Shown here in pieces: positions 7,620-14,800 of a stretch of 26,135 bases of DNA. Numbering within the stretch: the stretch's first letter is position 1; every line of letters starts with the position of its first letter. Made by a program: the position numbers and the translations under genes. Location of the stretch: the IMG/VR virus record IMGVR_UViG_3300028837_000939, positions 1 through 26,135 of that record. One strand, given 5' to 3'. The notes beneath the pieces are model-generated. The model did no database searches, had not been told where the DNA came from, and saw only the letters and a program-made list of their open reading frames with translations. The stretch comes from a virus.

Positions 7620-9613
7620 CGTTTCGGTTCTCCTTGTTTAGAATCGCTGTTTATCTGCCCCAGAGCTCGTTGCTCTGATAACATTCGTTCTCGTTCGGCG
7701 TCCATTATGTTCTGCAAGAACGCCAGATGTTGCATCTTCCTCATATAGAAGCCCTTGGCCCACATCGGATCCTTCATAGCCCTATCGTTGAACGCCGTCG
7801 TCGCCATATACTTCGTAAGATGCTCAACCCACTTGCCATGATCCTGTTCGACCCTGGCCGGTCTGAACGAACCCTGCTTCAGTTCGTCCATCTCGCGGGC
7901 CATATCGGCGTCCTGGCGCGCCAGTTCGGAGTTGACCAGACTTTCCAGCCAGTCAAACCCAAGGTCTTCGAGCACCCTGGACATGATCTGCGGGTCAGGG
8001 GGCACAAACTGGCTCTTGAGTAATTCCATTATCATGGTTCGCGCTTCGGCGACCGACTGGTTGAGACTCGACCCTATCTGGATCTTCACCCTCGGGTCAT
8101 CCGGGATGGTTGATTCTATGAACTTTACGTACTCATAAGAACCGTTCTCGCCGGTCAGCGGTAAGAGCTCCTCGGGTTTCCCGAACTGCTTCAGCATCAT
8201 CAGGATCTGGCGGCCCACCCTTTGCATCCCGACCTCGTAGATCAGGTGACTCTGCGTCCGCTTGCGGTTGGCCGCCTCCGTCAACCCCGCCTGTTGGGCA
8301 TAGGTTCTGACGTTCGCGGTAGCCTGTCCATGCACCGCAGGCGGTTGGCCGCTCACGTCGGTGAACTGTTGCCGAATCATCTCCAAATGGGCTATGGCTG
8401 GTCCCGCCAACGGTTGAACGGTCACGTCCCTGGGGGCCTGTGCCCCTCCGGTCGAATCAAAATTAACTACCTTAGAACCGGGTTTAAGGTCCGCCGGATT
8501 TATGTTAGAGCGCCGATCGACCAACAGTCTCGGATCGAACAAGCGCTCCGCGTGGCGCATTGCATTCTCGTTCTGCCGATTGTAGAGCTGCTGAATTGGA
8601 ATCAGGTGGAACATGGTGGACGAAGGGAGTGGATCGTCCGGTTCTTCCCAGTCGGGAAAGTCCACGTAAGGAAGTTCTCCGTGCCGAAACGGGAAAGGCC
8701 GATACAGAATAACCGCCTTCTGCGCTCGGTCGCCGACGACGACGATGTACTTACCCTGCGGGCAAACCGGACTCGGCTTTTCCCAGTATTCCAAATGCAA
8801 CACCCACACCATTGCATCGGACGATAACCCGGCTCCACCGCCCGAGTTCGGATTCTTTACAAAATCTACCACCTTCCCAAACCCCTTGCGGAACCAACCG
8901 CCCCCCGGAGACCGGGAGGAATCATCGTCCAGAGACTCGGATGTTCCCTTCACTCGAATACCGTATGTGTTGTAAATATCATCCGGCGTCCGGCTGCTAA
9001 CCTCGACGCACCATAGTGCATCCCTGAACCGTTTGGCTCCCCAGTCCCAGTACAAGCTGGCGGGTCCAAGCGCTTGGACCGCTATTCCGATACGATCCAG
9101 CGAGGTTTTAATAAACCCAACGCGCTGGACTATCCGATAACGGAGAAGGTCCACGCCGACCTTACGGGCCATTTCCTGGGTATCCCATACCGAGTTCAGG
9201 TACTGGGTACAGGTCCTGGCATAGACCCGCACGTTGTCATCACCACTGGTGGGGACCACGGTCCACTTGGGGGGACCGCTGGCATAGGTGCCCAGTTCAG
9301 TTCGCACGTAGTCATGGCAGAGGTTGATCGGCGGTATATAGTCCCGGTCATCATCCCGTTTCTTCCGAGGGATCAGTGCATGGGTGTGTTCGTCCCACAT
9401 AACGTTGTGCTGATAACCGCGGGCCATCGCCGACTCTTGCTCTACCTTACCGTCAAAATCCCTACGTGCATCCCATGTACGGCACGCCTTATACCTATCG
9501 TCAAAGACATGACCGCAGATTACTTCATTCGCCTCGCGATACGACGGCATACCGCGCAACTGCTGCTCGGTAAACTGTTCGGACGGGGCCGGAATGTCTT
9601 GGAGTCTTATCAT
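7616..9613 (-). CDS. Portal protein
   Basis: 665 residues starting at ATG 9613 in a TAATG junction with the upstream gene. The length and layout suit a podovirus-type portal: an N-terminal helical region, a clip/stem core with DPRLLVDRRSNINPADLKPGSKVVNFDS, the motif AIAHLEMIRQQFTDVSGQPPAVHGQ, then long helices (ANRKRTQSHLIYEVGMQRVGRQILMMLKQFG). The 'f.diSG.......g........a....q' style run at about residues 400-450 recurs in P22/T7-like portals. The long C-terminal helical tail (about residues 560-665) could form a barrel. The gene lies downstream of terminase, as expected. It forms the dodecameric DNA gate at the capsid vertex. Confidence 0.88.
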   Translation of the reverse strand: MIRLQDIPAPSEQFTEQQLRGMPSYREANEVICGHVFDDRYKACRTWDARRDFDGKVEQESAMARGYQHNVMWDEHTHALIPRKKRDDDRDYIPPINLCHDYVRTELGTYASGPPKWTVVPTSGDDNVRVYARTCTQYLNSVWDTQEMARKVGVDLLRYRIVQRVGFIKTSLDRIGIAVQALGPASLYWDWGAKRFRDALWCVEVSSRTPDDIYNTYGIRVKGTSESLDDDSSRSPGGGWFRKGFGKVVDFVKNPNSGGGAGLSSDAMVWVLHLEYWEKPSPVCPQGKYIVVVGDRAQKAVILYRPFPFRHGELPYVDFPDWEEPDDPLPSSTMFHLIPIQQLYNRQNENAMRHAERLFDPRLLVDRRSNINPADLKPGSKVVNFDSTGGAQAPRDVTVQPLAGPAIAHLEMIRQQFTDVSGQPPAVHGQATANVRTYAQQAGLTEAANRKRTQSHLIYEVGMQRVGRQILMMLKQFGKPEELLPLTGENGSYEYVKFIESTIPDDPRVKIQIGSSLNQSVAEARTMIMELLKSQFVPPDPQIMSRVLEDLGFDWLESLVNSELARQDADMAREMDELKQGSFRPARVEQDHGKWVEHLTKYMATTAFNDRAMKDPMWAKGFYMRKMQHLAFLQNIMDAERERMLSEQRALGQINSDSKQGEPKR

Positions 9614-10893
9614 TATGGTCTCATGTACCCATAGAAGTAGAATCGGTTTCTCGTAATTCCGCTCAGATCGCCACTGAACGTGACCATAATACAGTCACCA
9701 TTCGAGCGGTCTAATACAAGGGGCGTTGGATTGCCATAGATGTTCGCAAACCAGAAGTCGGCCCGAAGCATAGCGGAAGCGCTGTTGATGATAGACGCCT
9801 GACCCGCAATATCGGCATTTGAGTTGAACCGATACATCAGTCTGCCCGTATTGGCCGCGTACTCAGCGGGGTGTACCGGATCAGGATATCTATCAGGGCG
9901 ATACACTTTCACTTCAGCATATACATCCGTAGCAGCCGCCACGCTTCCGTACCAGGAAGACGTTACGCTATACGTGGCGCTCTCGATAATCCCTACCATG
10001 CGAGTCACGTACACGTCCCCGTATGATGCCGGAATACTGTCGAACACGTATACCGTGGTAGCAGTAGTAGCGTCTATGTTCCCATCGGCGTAGTCGCCAA
10101 TCAACCGATCGCAGTATATCTCCGGGATGGGAGTACCGGTCGCAGTCGGCGTATCTGTATTTGTTGCCGTGTTTACCGGAGTGTTCGTGGGCGTATCGGT
10201 ATTCGTGGGCGTATCAGTAGGTGTGTCGGTCGGAGTGTCCGTCACAGTCGGCGTGTTGGTCGGCGTATTGGTCGGCGTGTCAGTTACCGTCGGAGTATCG
10301 GTCGGAGTATCGGTCGGCGTCGGTGTATCCGTCGGCGTATCGGTTATGGTCGGCGTAGCGGTCGGCGTATGCGTAAACGTCGCGGTGGGGGTTGCTGTAC
10401 TTGTGAACGTTGCCGTCATAGTCGGGGTATGCGTAACAGTTGGAGTCTGGGTCCATTGCTGCCGCGCAATATGCCTAAACGATGCCCCGCCGATATCGTT
10501 CGTGCCGGTGTCGGATATTCCAATATAGTAGGTGCCTGTTTCGCCGGCAGGAATAGCCAGTCTCCACATCCACCATCCATACGTGAACTCCTCATACGTG
10601 AATGCGTTTGACCCGGTCGGAGTACATTCCGTGGCCCCCGCTATATCGGTGCATATAGGAGTATCGAATACCCCTCCGTCCATGTAGATAGTTCCTCCCT
10701 GTATCACTCTGGTAAACGTACACCAGGTAACCAGTGCCGCGGACGGATTTACGTCATCGATCCAGGTCCATGCATCAATCTGAATTGCTTCGGCGCACGT
10801 GTCGCCTGCCCCGGCGTAGGCCGTCGGGCTAAAGGTGCTTGCAAATAACGCCACCAAACATATCGTTAGAATAGCTTGCATCTTCGTTGTCAT
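9613..10893 (-). CDS. Secreted Thr-Pro repeat protein encoded between terminase and portal
   Basis: The start ATG 10893 has GAGG eight bases upstream and lies inside the end of the terminase nuclease gene (65-base overlap). The frame is open upstream to 11052 but that part only shadows the nuclease gene. Residues 1-27 are a Sec signal peptide ([17 protein letters not shown], cleavage near AYA-GAG). Residues about 28-147 begin [10 protein letters not shown] and resemble the N-terminus of PPC-like secreted bacterial domains. Residues about 149-257 are a Thr-Pro repeat linker ([11 protein letters not shown] style). Residues 258-426 are a second beta-rich domain. The architecture is that of a bacterial cell-surface or secreted protein, not a usual virion protein. 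It ends in a TAATG junction with the portal gene. Confidence 0.85.
   Translation of the reverse strand: MTTKMQAILTICLVALFASTFSPTAYAGAGDTCAEAIQIDAWTWIDDVNPSAALVTWCTFTRVIQGGTIYMDGGVFDTPICTDIAGATECTPTGSNAFTYEEFTYGWWMWRLAIPAGETGTYYIGISDTGTNDIGGASFRHIARQQWTQTPTVTHTPTMTATFTSTATPTATFTHTPTATPTITDTPTDTPTPTDTPTDTPTVTDTPTNTPTNTPTVTDTPTDTPTDTPTNTDTPTNTPVNTATNTDTPTATGTPIPEIYCDRLIGDYADGNIDATTATTVYVFDSIPASYGDVYVTRMVGIIESATYSVTSSWYGSVAAATDVYAEVKVYRPDRYPDPVHPAEYAANTGRLMYRFNSNADIAGQASIINSASAMLRADFWFANIYGNPTPLVLDRSNGDCIMVTFSGDLSGITRNRFYFYGYMRP
10124..10452 (-). repeat. Thr-Pro coding minisatellite
   Basis: About 330 bases of degenerate short tandem repeats; on the plus strand GTCGGCGTATCGGT-like units recur at 6- and 12-base steps. 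They encode an alternating Thr-Pro, Thr-Asp and Thr-Asn linker inside the secreted protein. Such linkers are extended, often glycosylated, and change length easily by slippage. Confidence 0.85.
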
Positions 10894-11704
10894 CGATCTT
10901 ACCTCGTTGTGTAATATCGTCCATCCACTGTTTATGCGGGCTCCGCCGTTCGATACTCTCCATGAGAGACTCGTATTCCGAAGGTTGGGCAATGGGGATC
11001 GGACACCGATTGTGCATCTGGATAGCGATCGCCAATGCAAATACGCCGTCATCGTGTTTATTGGCCGGTCCTTCCGGCTTTCCGTGCTTGTTGTATCGAA
11101 AACTCAACAACTGTTGATACAGTTGCTTGCTATGTATCGTGATCAGATCGTGGTCTATAACTTCCATCAGGTCGCTGATCAGCGTTCCTCGCGTCGACAT
11201 GTTGGTGTTCCAACCGGGCCGGTCGGTCTCGTGCTCGCGGTCGCTCATCACCTGGCGCTGGTGGTGCAGATTACGATACCGATAGTCCTTGCTCAGCCGC
11301 TCGTTCACCCCAGAGTCCTTGTTATTCTCCACCCCGATCCACGCACCGTTGTACCAGATGCCCAGCGTAAACAATAGTGTTGCAAACTCATGGGCCTTGA
11401 TGTCGCCGAAAGCTTCGGCGACCTGCTCGAAATGTCCGCCAATATACGGACGCCGTAAAACCACGGCATAGTTTAGGTCGCCCTTTTCCAGACCCTCGGC
11501 AACATCGGCCCCTATTACGTATGCTGCACTCCGATCCTGGCGCTCTAAGTCCGTGACCGGGGGCTTGAAGATCCTCAGCCAACCGAACTCATTGACCCGA
11601 AACTCCAGACCATACGGGTTCGATTGGTCCAACCCGAGGAACGGATCGCGGTGAAAACCCAGGCGTTGGGCTATCCGGGTGAGCGATTGCTTAAAGGCCG
11701 CCAT
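10829..11704 (-). CDS. Terminase large subunit, separate nuclease domain
   Basis: 291 residues from ATG 11704, seven bases after the stop of the small upstream gene. It carries the RNase H-fold nuclease of large terminases: YVIGADVAEG with D67, the strand-end acidic site IGVENNKDSG with E126, and KHDDGVFALAIA with D218/D219. The segment VNEFGWLRIFKPP (residues 38-50) is the usual strand entering this domain. No Walker A or B motif is present; those are in the separate ATPase gene at 12072-13145. It presumably cuts concatemeric DNA together with the ATPase as a two-chain motor. The last 65 bases overlap the start of the secreted repeat protein. Confidence 0.88.
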   Translation of the reverse strand: MAAFKQSLTRIAQRLGFHRDPFLGLDQSNPYGLEFRVNEFGWLRIFKPPVTDLERQDRSAAYVIGADVAEGLEKGDLNYAVVLRRPYIGGHFEQVAEAFGDIKAHEFATLLFTLGIWYNGAWIGVENNKDSGVNERLSKDYRYRNLHHQRQVMSDREHETDRPGWNTNMSTRGTLISDLMEVIDHDLITIHSKQLYQQLLSFRYNKHGKPEGPANKHDDGVFALAIAIQMHNRCPIPIAQPSEYESLMESIERRSPHKQWMDDITQRGKIDDNEDASYSNDMFGGVICKHL

Positions 11705-11710
11705 CGTCGG

Positions 11711-12055
11711 TTACCTGTCCCACTTTCGCTTCGAAGTCTTGCTCTTTGCGGGGTCGATGTCCTCATAGATCACCGGGTCCACCGTGTCCGGAAACAGGAA
11801 GGCCAGCACGTCTTGCGGCGTGTCATCGAAGTAGCACACCGTCCCCGGGGATCCATAACGAGTGACGTTGAACGGGACGACCGCCTGCATTCTGGTCAGG
11901 CTCATCGGGTTCACGAGTGCCCGTTCGGCCCTTCTGGCCGCGTCTGCGGGCATAATGCCAGGCACGATTACCTGTCGCTGCACGGACTTGCCTGCCACCG
12001 TAGTGCATTCGCAGGTTACGAGGTAAAAACCCCAATCTTGTTTCTCGTCAGTCAT
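11711..12055 (-). CDS. 114-aa unknown protein inserted between the terminase halves
   Basis: ATG 12055 has an excellent AAGGAG site eight bases upstream and the gene begins 17 bases after the ATPase stop. It ends with TAA six bases before the nuclease start. The product (MTDEKQDWGFYLVTCECTTV) has an early strand with two Cys, a helix APADAARRAERAL-like region (MPADAARRAERAL) and an acidic then basic tail (YEDIDPAKSKTSKRKWDR). It has no HNH, LAGLIDADG, GIY-YIG or intein splice motif, so it does not look like a homing element. It may be a small terminase-associated factor or simply a late gene inserted at the domain boundary. I do not recognise it. Confidence 0.75.
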   Translation of the reverse strand: MTDEKQDWGFYLVTCECTTVAGKSVQRQVIVPGIMPADAARRAERALVNPMSLTRMQAVVPFNVTRYGSPGTVCYFDDTPQDVLAFLFPDTVDPVIYEDIDPAKSKTSKRKWDR

Positions 12056-12071
12056 TAGTCGATTCTCCTTG

Positions 12072-13145
12072 TTATGCTGCTCTGAGTGCTAATTCCCCTA
12101 TTTCGGGGAGTATTGCCTGTGACCTGATGAACTCGCCCAAGCGCCTCATTGATTCCGAGGAGAACACCGGTCGCCCGGTGCTCAATATCATCTCGCCGAG
12201 GATTCGGACCCGGCCCTCGTCGGTGAGTTCCCCGTTGACCGAGTATTGCTTAACGGCATTCTTGAGACTGATCTCCGGTATTTGACCGCAGGCAACCCCG
12301 TCGTACATGGTCGCGGTAATAGTCTCCATCCGCCCGTCGGCGGTCGCTTCGTGAATCCAATCCATGTACCAGATCCGCTCATCTCCACCGTGCAAGAGCT
12401 CCAGGGGGGTTACGCCAAGACGCATAATCCCATCGTTCCGCATGATCCGCATGTACGCTTCGTTCATAATCTCTTGCTGAGCCTCTTCGTCCATTCCGAG
12501 CCAGTCTGCGGTGAACGCCTGCCAGGCGGACCGGCCCTGGGCAAAGGTTCTGATGTGAAAAACGCTGCCATTGTGGAAATACAGGGGCGTTTGGACCATT
12601 GACTTCGTGGTCTTCGCCCAGCTTCGGACCTCGTGCATCGGCAATAGTTCGAGAATCTTGGGAATATGGTTAATTTCAGCCAAATCAGTCGTCGTTACCC
12701 CCAATACCGCCACAATAGGCCGCCCATACTTGACGTAAGGGTGCCTATCCAGGCACCGGGTCAGCCCATCGTAGATCAGGGCGTAAGTTTTACCAAGTTG
12801 GTTCGCCGTATTGAGCATGGCAATCTGATAATTCGACCGCAGAAACGCTTCCTGGTATGGATAGGCCTTAAACCGGAGCAACGGGTCGGTTTTGACCACC
12901 ATTGACAGCTTTTGGGCGATCCACCAGTCTTGCTCTTCCGGTACAATCCCTAAATGCTCGGCGTCCTGATACAGTCCGGCCAGCAATTCCGCCGTTTCAG
13001 GGTGTTTTCGTATCAGCGCGTCAATCCCACCCGGGAAGACCCCCCCGTGGAAGATATCGGGCGCCGGTTCTTTCCGCGCGACATCCTTGCCCGGCAGAAC
13101 TTCACCTAAACTCGATACGAGCTTCTCAAAGGACTTCCGGGTCAC
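12072..13145 (-). CDS. Terminase large subunit, separate ATPase domain
   Basis: 357 residues from GTG 13145, chosen because GGAGG lies five bases upstream; the frame is open to 13319 but the extra part shadows another frame. The packaging ATPase motifs are present: Walker A NQLGKT (residues 115-120) and Walker B WLGMDEE (about 215-221) with the catalytic Glu. After these come the coupling region (MRLGVTPLE) and RPVFSSESMRRL, the usual end of the ATPase domain before the nuclease linker. The chain stops shortly after, so the nuclease is not on this polypeptide. It powers DNA translocation into the prohead through the portal. Confidence 0.87.
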   Translation of the reverse strand: MTRKSFEKLVSSLGEVLPGKDVARKEPAPDIFHGGVFPGGIDALIRKHPETAELLAGLYQDAEHLGIVPEEQDWWIAQKLSMVVKTDPLLRFKAYPYQEAFLRSNYQIAMLNTANQLGKTYALIYDGLTRCLDRHPYVKYGRPIVAVLGVTTTDLAEINHIPKILELLPMHEVRSWAKTTKSMVQTPLYFHNGSVFHIRTFAQGRSAWQAFTADWLGMDEEAQQEIMNEAYMRIMRNDGIMRLGVTPLELLHGGDERIWYMDWIHEATADGRMETITATMYDGVACGQIPEISLKNAVKQYSVNGELTDEGRVRILGEMILSTGRPVFSSESMRRLGEFIRSQAILPEIGELALRAA

Positions 13146-13329
13146 CAATGCCTCCGTAGGAATCAGGCATAGCGGACCACCCAGGGGCAAACGACTCCCA
13201 AGGGCTCCGATCTTGACTACGCATGAAGTGCCAAGTACTTCCATTGCGAAAAGTGATGAGGCCCCGGACTTCATCCTGGGTCGTCCCGTCGAATGTGGGC
13301 AAGATGTCCTTGAACGCACTTGCTATCAT
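13126..13329 (-). pseudogene. Short terminase-like remnant upstream of the ATPase gene
   Basis: An open frame of 67 residues from ATG 13329 (weak AGGA site), continuing upstream in frame to 13395. It ends 20 bases inside the ATPase gene in another frame. Residues 26-55 (TFRNGSTWHF and RSPWESFAPGW) align by eye with a stretch of the neighbouring ATPase (YFHNGSVFHI and RSAWQAFTADW). The DE pair of Walker B is replaced by AMPDS and no Walker A exists. It looks like a truncated second copy of the terminase middle region, or a small gene derived from it. It could still be translated as the first gene of the operon. The homology is by eye only. Confidence 0.5.
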
Positions 13330-13350
13330 CTGATCCTGCACTCCTATCTC

Positions 13351-13377
13351 ACGCGTAATTACATTGTAATTACACGT
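13351..13377. promoter_or_regulatory. Dyad operator at the leftward promoter
   Basis: Two copies of the self-palindrome GTAATTAC (13355-13362 and 13366-13373) flank a central ATT, and the symmetry continues outward through ACG/CGT. This 27-base dyad begins right after the predicted start of the leftward transcript. It is a good candidate binding site for a dimeric or tetrameric phage regulator controlling late transcription. No repressor gene lies next to it. Confidence 0.65.
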
Positions 13378-13386
13378 CGAACGCAG

Positions 13387-13414
13387 TTTATGCACCTCGA
13401 TACCATCTTGTCAA
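13387..13414 (-). promoter_or_regulatory. Leftward sigma70-type promoter for the late operon
   Basis: On the minus strand TTGACA (13414-13409) is followed after 16 bases by CATAAA (13392-13387), four of six matches to the -10 consensus. Transcription would start near 13380, directly upstream of the dyad at 13351-13377 and the terminase genes. This is the only TTGACA facing left in the control region. Confidence 0.55.
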
Positions 13415-13514
13415 GCTAAATCATCAATAATCGTGCCAAACCTCATATTTTATTCGCCCGACTTCGGCTCTGAGTGTATTTAGGAGAGACGGTTGCCCGG
13501 TGCTTTTTCACACC

Positions 13515-13585
13515 AACTCCCGGTTTGGCTTCTTCAACTCCCGGTTTGAGGGTTTGAACTCCCGGTTTGAGGGTTTGAACTCCCG
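13515..13585. repeat. 21-bp tandem direct repeat, three copies plus a partial
   Basis: Units start at 13515, 13536 and 13557, each opening AACTCCCGGTTTG; units two and three are identical, and unit one differs only in its last eight bases. A partial unit (AACTCCCG) follows at 13578. The 21-bp period is two helical turns, as in iterons bound by replication or partition proteins. A minus-strand frame would read it as a KPGV heptapeptide repeat, but that frame has no clear start. Confidence 0.85.
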
Positions 13586-13825
13586 ACAGGACTATTAGCA
13601 TGGCAGTCTCCGACCACGGTGAAAATAATGTCTGCATGACGCATTCCTGACATGACGCAAAGCCTCGGGCGGGGTTATCTATTTCGGAAACCAACCCCTT
13701 CTCCAGCGCTGCCTACCAAATATCAACCATCGTAGTTAACATAATATCTGAAGTGAAATATAGTTTAGAGCCGATAACTTCAAGAATAGCAACCACTTAG
13801 CAGGAATATCACGAAAAACCACAGA

Positions 13826-13855
13826 TTGACAATCCCCAATACCACATGTTATAAG
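13826..13855 (+). promoter_or_regulatory. Rightward sigma70-type promoter
   Basis: TTGACA (13826-13831) followed after 17-18 bases by TTATAA/TATAAG (13849-13855). This is the best consensus promoter in the control region facing right. Transcription would start about 13861, just before the AAAGTGAC dyad. The first clear gene is 900 bases downstream, leaving a long leader. Confidence 0.6.
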
Positions 13856-13876
13856 CTAGGCCACAAGCAGCGATCA

Positions 13877-13898
13877 AAAGTGACTCTAATGTCACTTT
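13877..13898. promoter_or_regulatory. Perfect AAAGTGAC / GTCACTTT dyad downstream of the rightward promoter
   Basis: AAAGTGAC (13877-13884) and GTCACTTT (13891-13898) are perfect inverted 8-mers separated by TCTAAT. The position, at about +16 to +38 of the predicted transcript, is typical of a repressor operator; as RNA it could instead be a small hairpin. No T-tract follows. Confidence 0.6.
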
Positions 13899-14306
13899 GT
13901 TCCATAAACATCCTTGACATGTCCTGAACTGCTCCATTTCTGTTAGTCAGTAACCGTTTTGTCCATGTGAATGTACAGAACTTGACATGCTTTTAAGGGA
14001 GTTCATTTGCGTGAGGGTATCGTTACACCATGCACCCGGGTACCCGGTCGGTCGGCCCCGCGTCCCGGCCTGCTCATGCACTTGTCACAAGGCCGATACC
14101 ATGTCACCATCCGGACGGACTCGCCGTTCTGATTCCCAGACGCCATCCGATCATGCCAATTGTGGGATGGCTAGCATCTTGGCACACTTCTTGCTTTCTA
14201 TAATATAGGGGGACGAACACCGACGATCTGACCAGCCTTGACTACGCTTCACCCCATGTTTACCCTGCGTTTGCGGTCCAAACCGAGGGTAAACCGAGCC
14301 CAAAGA

Positions 14307-14370
14307 CTCCCTCCGGCCCTCAAGAAGGACCTTCTCCTCCCTCCGGCCCTCAAGAAGGACCTTCTCCTCC
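14307..14370. repeat. 30-bp tandem duplication
   Basis: Bases 14311-14340 and 14341-14370 are identical, and the match extends left to 14307. Each copy contains the near-palindrome AGAAGGACCTTCT. It lies in the long leader between the rightward promoter and the first rightward gene. It may be two regulatory sites or a recent slippage event. Confidence 0.9.
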
Positions 14371-14607
14371 TCGCGCTCACCATCAGAGCAGATTCACTCT
14401 CCGTCACCGTCACCGTCATGATACACACGACTATACTTGACAGTGTGACGCCTATTCTGCCGACAGGACTCCGTACTTGTATGGACGAATCTGCCACCCA
14501 TAAATACCCAGTTTGTCCATGCCTTGGCATCGAGGATACGGGAGCGCCTCCTGTGTATACAATGTATCTACAATCTCGTACCGTTGTTTTTCGTCAGGAC
14601 TACGTAG

Positions 14608-14635
14608 TTGACATTATAGTTTATGAGCGTTTATT
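14608..14635 (+). promoter_or_regulatory. Weak rightward promoter
   Basis: TTGACA (14608-14613), a 16-base spacer, then TTTATT (14630-14635), four of six matches to the -10 consensus. It would add to the promoter at 14735 for the early genes. Confidence 0.35.
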
Positions 14636-14734
14636 GGCACACGGCGAAAAATAGTTTCTGCGCGTAACTGGTTGATATCGTGGGAGTTATGCTCTCATCG
14701 TCGGAATAAGCAGAAAAAATCTGCAATAAAGCCC

Positions 14735-14762
14735 TTGACTATTGCCGATACTGTGCTATAGT
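14735..14762 (+). promoter_or_regulatory. Rightward sigma70-type promoter for the early genes
   Basis: TTGACT (14735-14740) and TATAGT (14757-14762) are separated by 16 bases, and the clamp-loader start follows at 14801 with GAGAGGGAG between. Transcription would begin about 14769, giving a leader of about 30 bases. This is the most likely direct promoter of the small-gene cassette. Confidence 0.65.
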
Positions 14763-14800
14763 TACAGCAGATAACATCAAGGAAAGAGAGGGAGCAGACC

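Larger units (their letters stand above)
13415..14734. other. Non-coding control region between divergent operons
   Basis: About 1.3 kb with no convincing gene. It holds a 21-bp tandem repeat (13515-13585), a paired CATGACGCA (13635 and 13651), a strong rightward promoter with a downstream dyad (13826-13898), further TTGACA boxes at 13914, 13982, 14437 and 14608, and a 30-bp tandem duplication (14307-14370). Frames of 73, 83, 93 and 138 codons exist but lack good ribosome sites, and some start at TTG. The region probably holds promoters and operators and might hold untranslated RNA. The leftward half could also be an origin or packaging site. Confidence 0.6.

Noticed and set aside
8222-8827. 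201-codon plus frame opposite the portal gene
   Set aside because: Antisense shadow of the portal gene, with no domain and no ribosome site.
13146-13319. N-terminal extension of the terminase ATPase to ATG/GTG upstream
   Set aside because: GGAGG lies only five bases before GTG 13145, and the extra residues shadow the 67-aa terminase-like frame rather than resemble a terminase N-terminus.
13515-13585. Tandem repeat as a CRISPR array
   Set aside because: The units are directly adjacent with no spacers, and no cas gene is present.
13443-13694. 83-aa minus frame reading the 21-bp repeat as KPGV units
   Set aside because: It begins at TTG with a poorly placed ribosome site, ends upstream of the leftward promoter, and is explained by the tandem repeat.
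13987-14208. 73-aa plus frame near a TTGACA box
   Set aside because: No Shine-Dalgarno site, and the Pro/Arg/Ser/Cys-rich composition is unlike the neighbouring genes.
13914-14442. Further TTGACA boxes at 13914, 13982 and 14437 as promoters
   Set aside because: None has a reasonable -10 box at 16-18 bases.
14238-14654. 138-aa plus frame across the 30-bp repeat
   Set aside because: It starts at TTG or an ATG without a ribosome site and has no domain; a minus-strand frame is equally open over the repeat.
13400-14800. tRNA genes in the control region
   Set aside because: I looked for TTCGA-type T-arms and matching acceptor stems and found none that fit.
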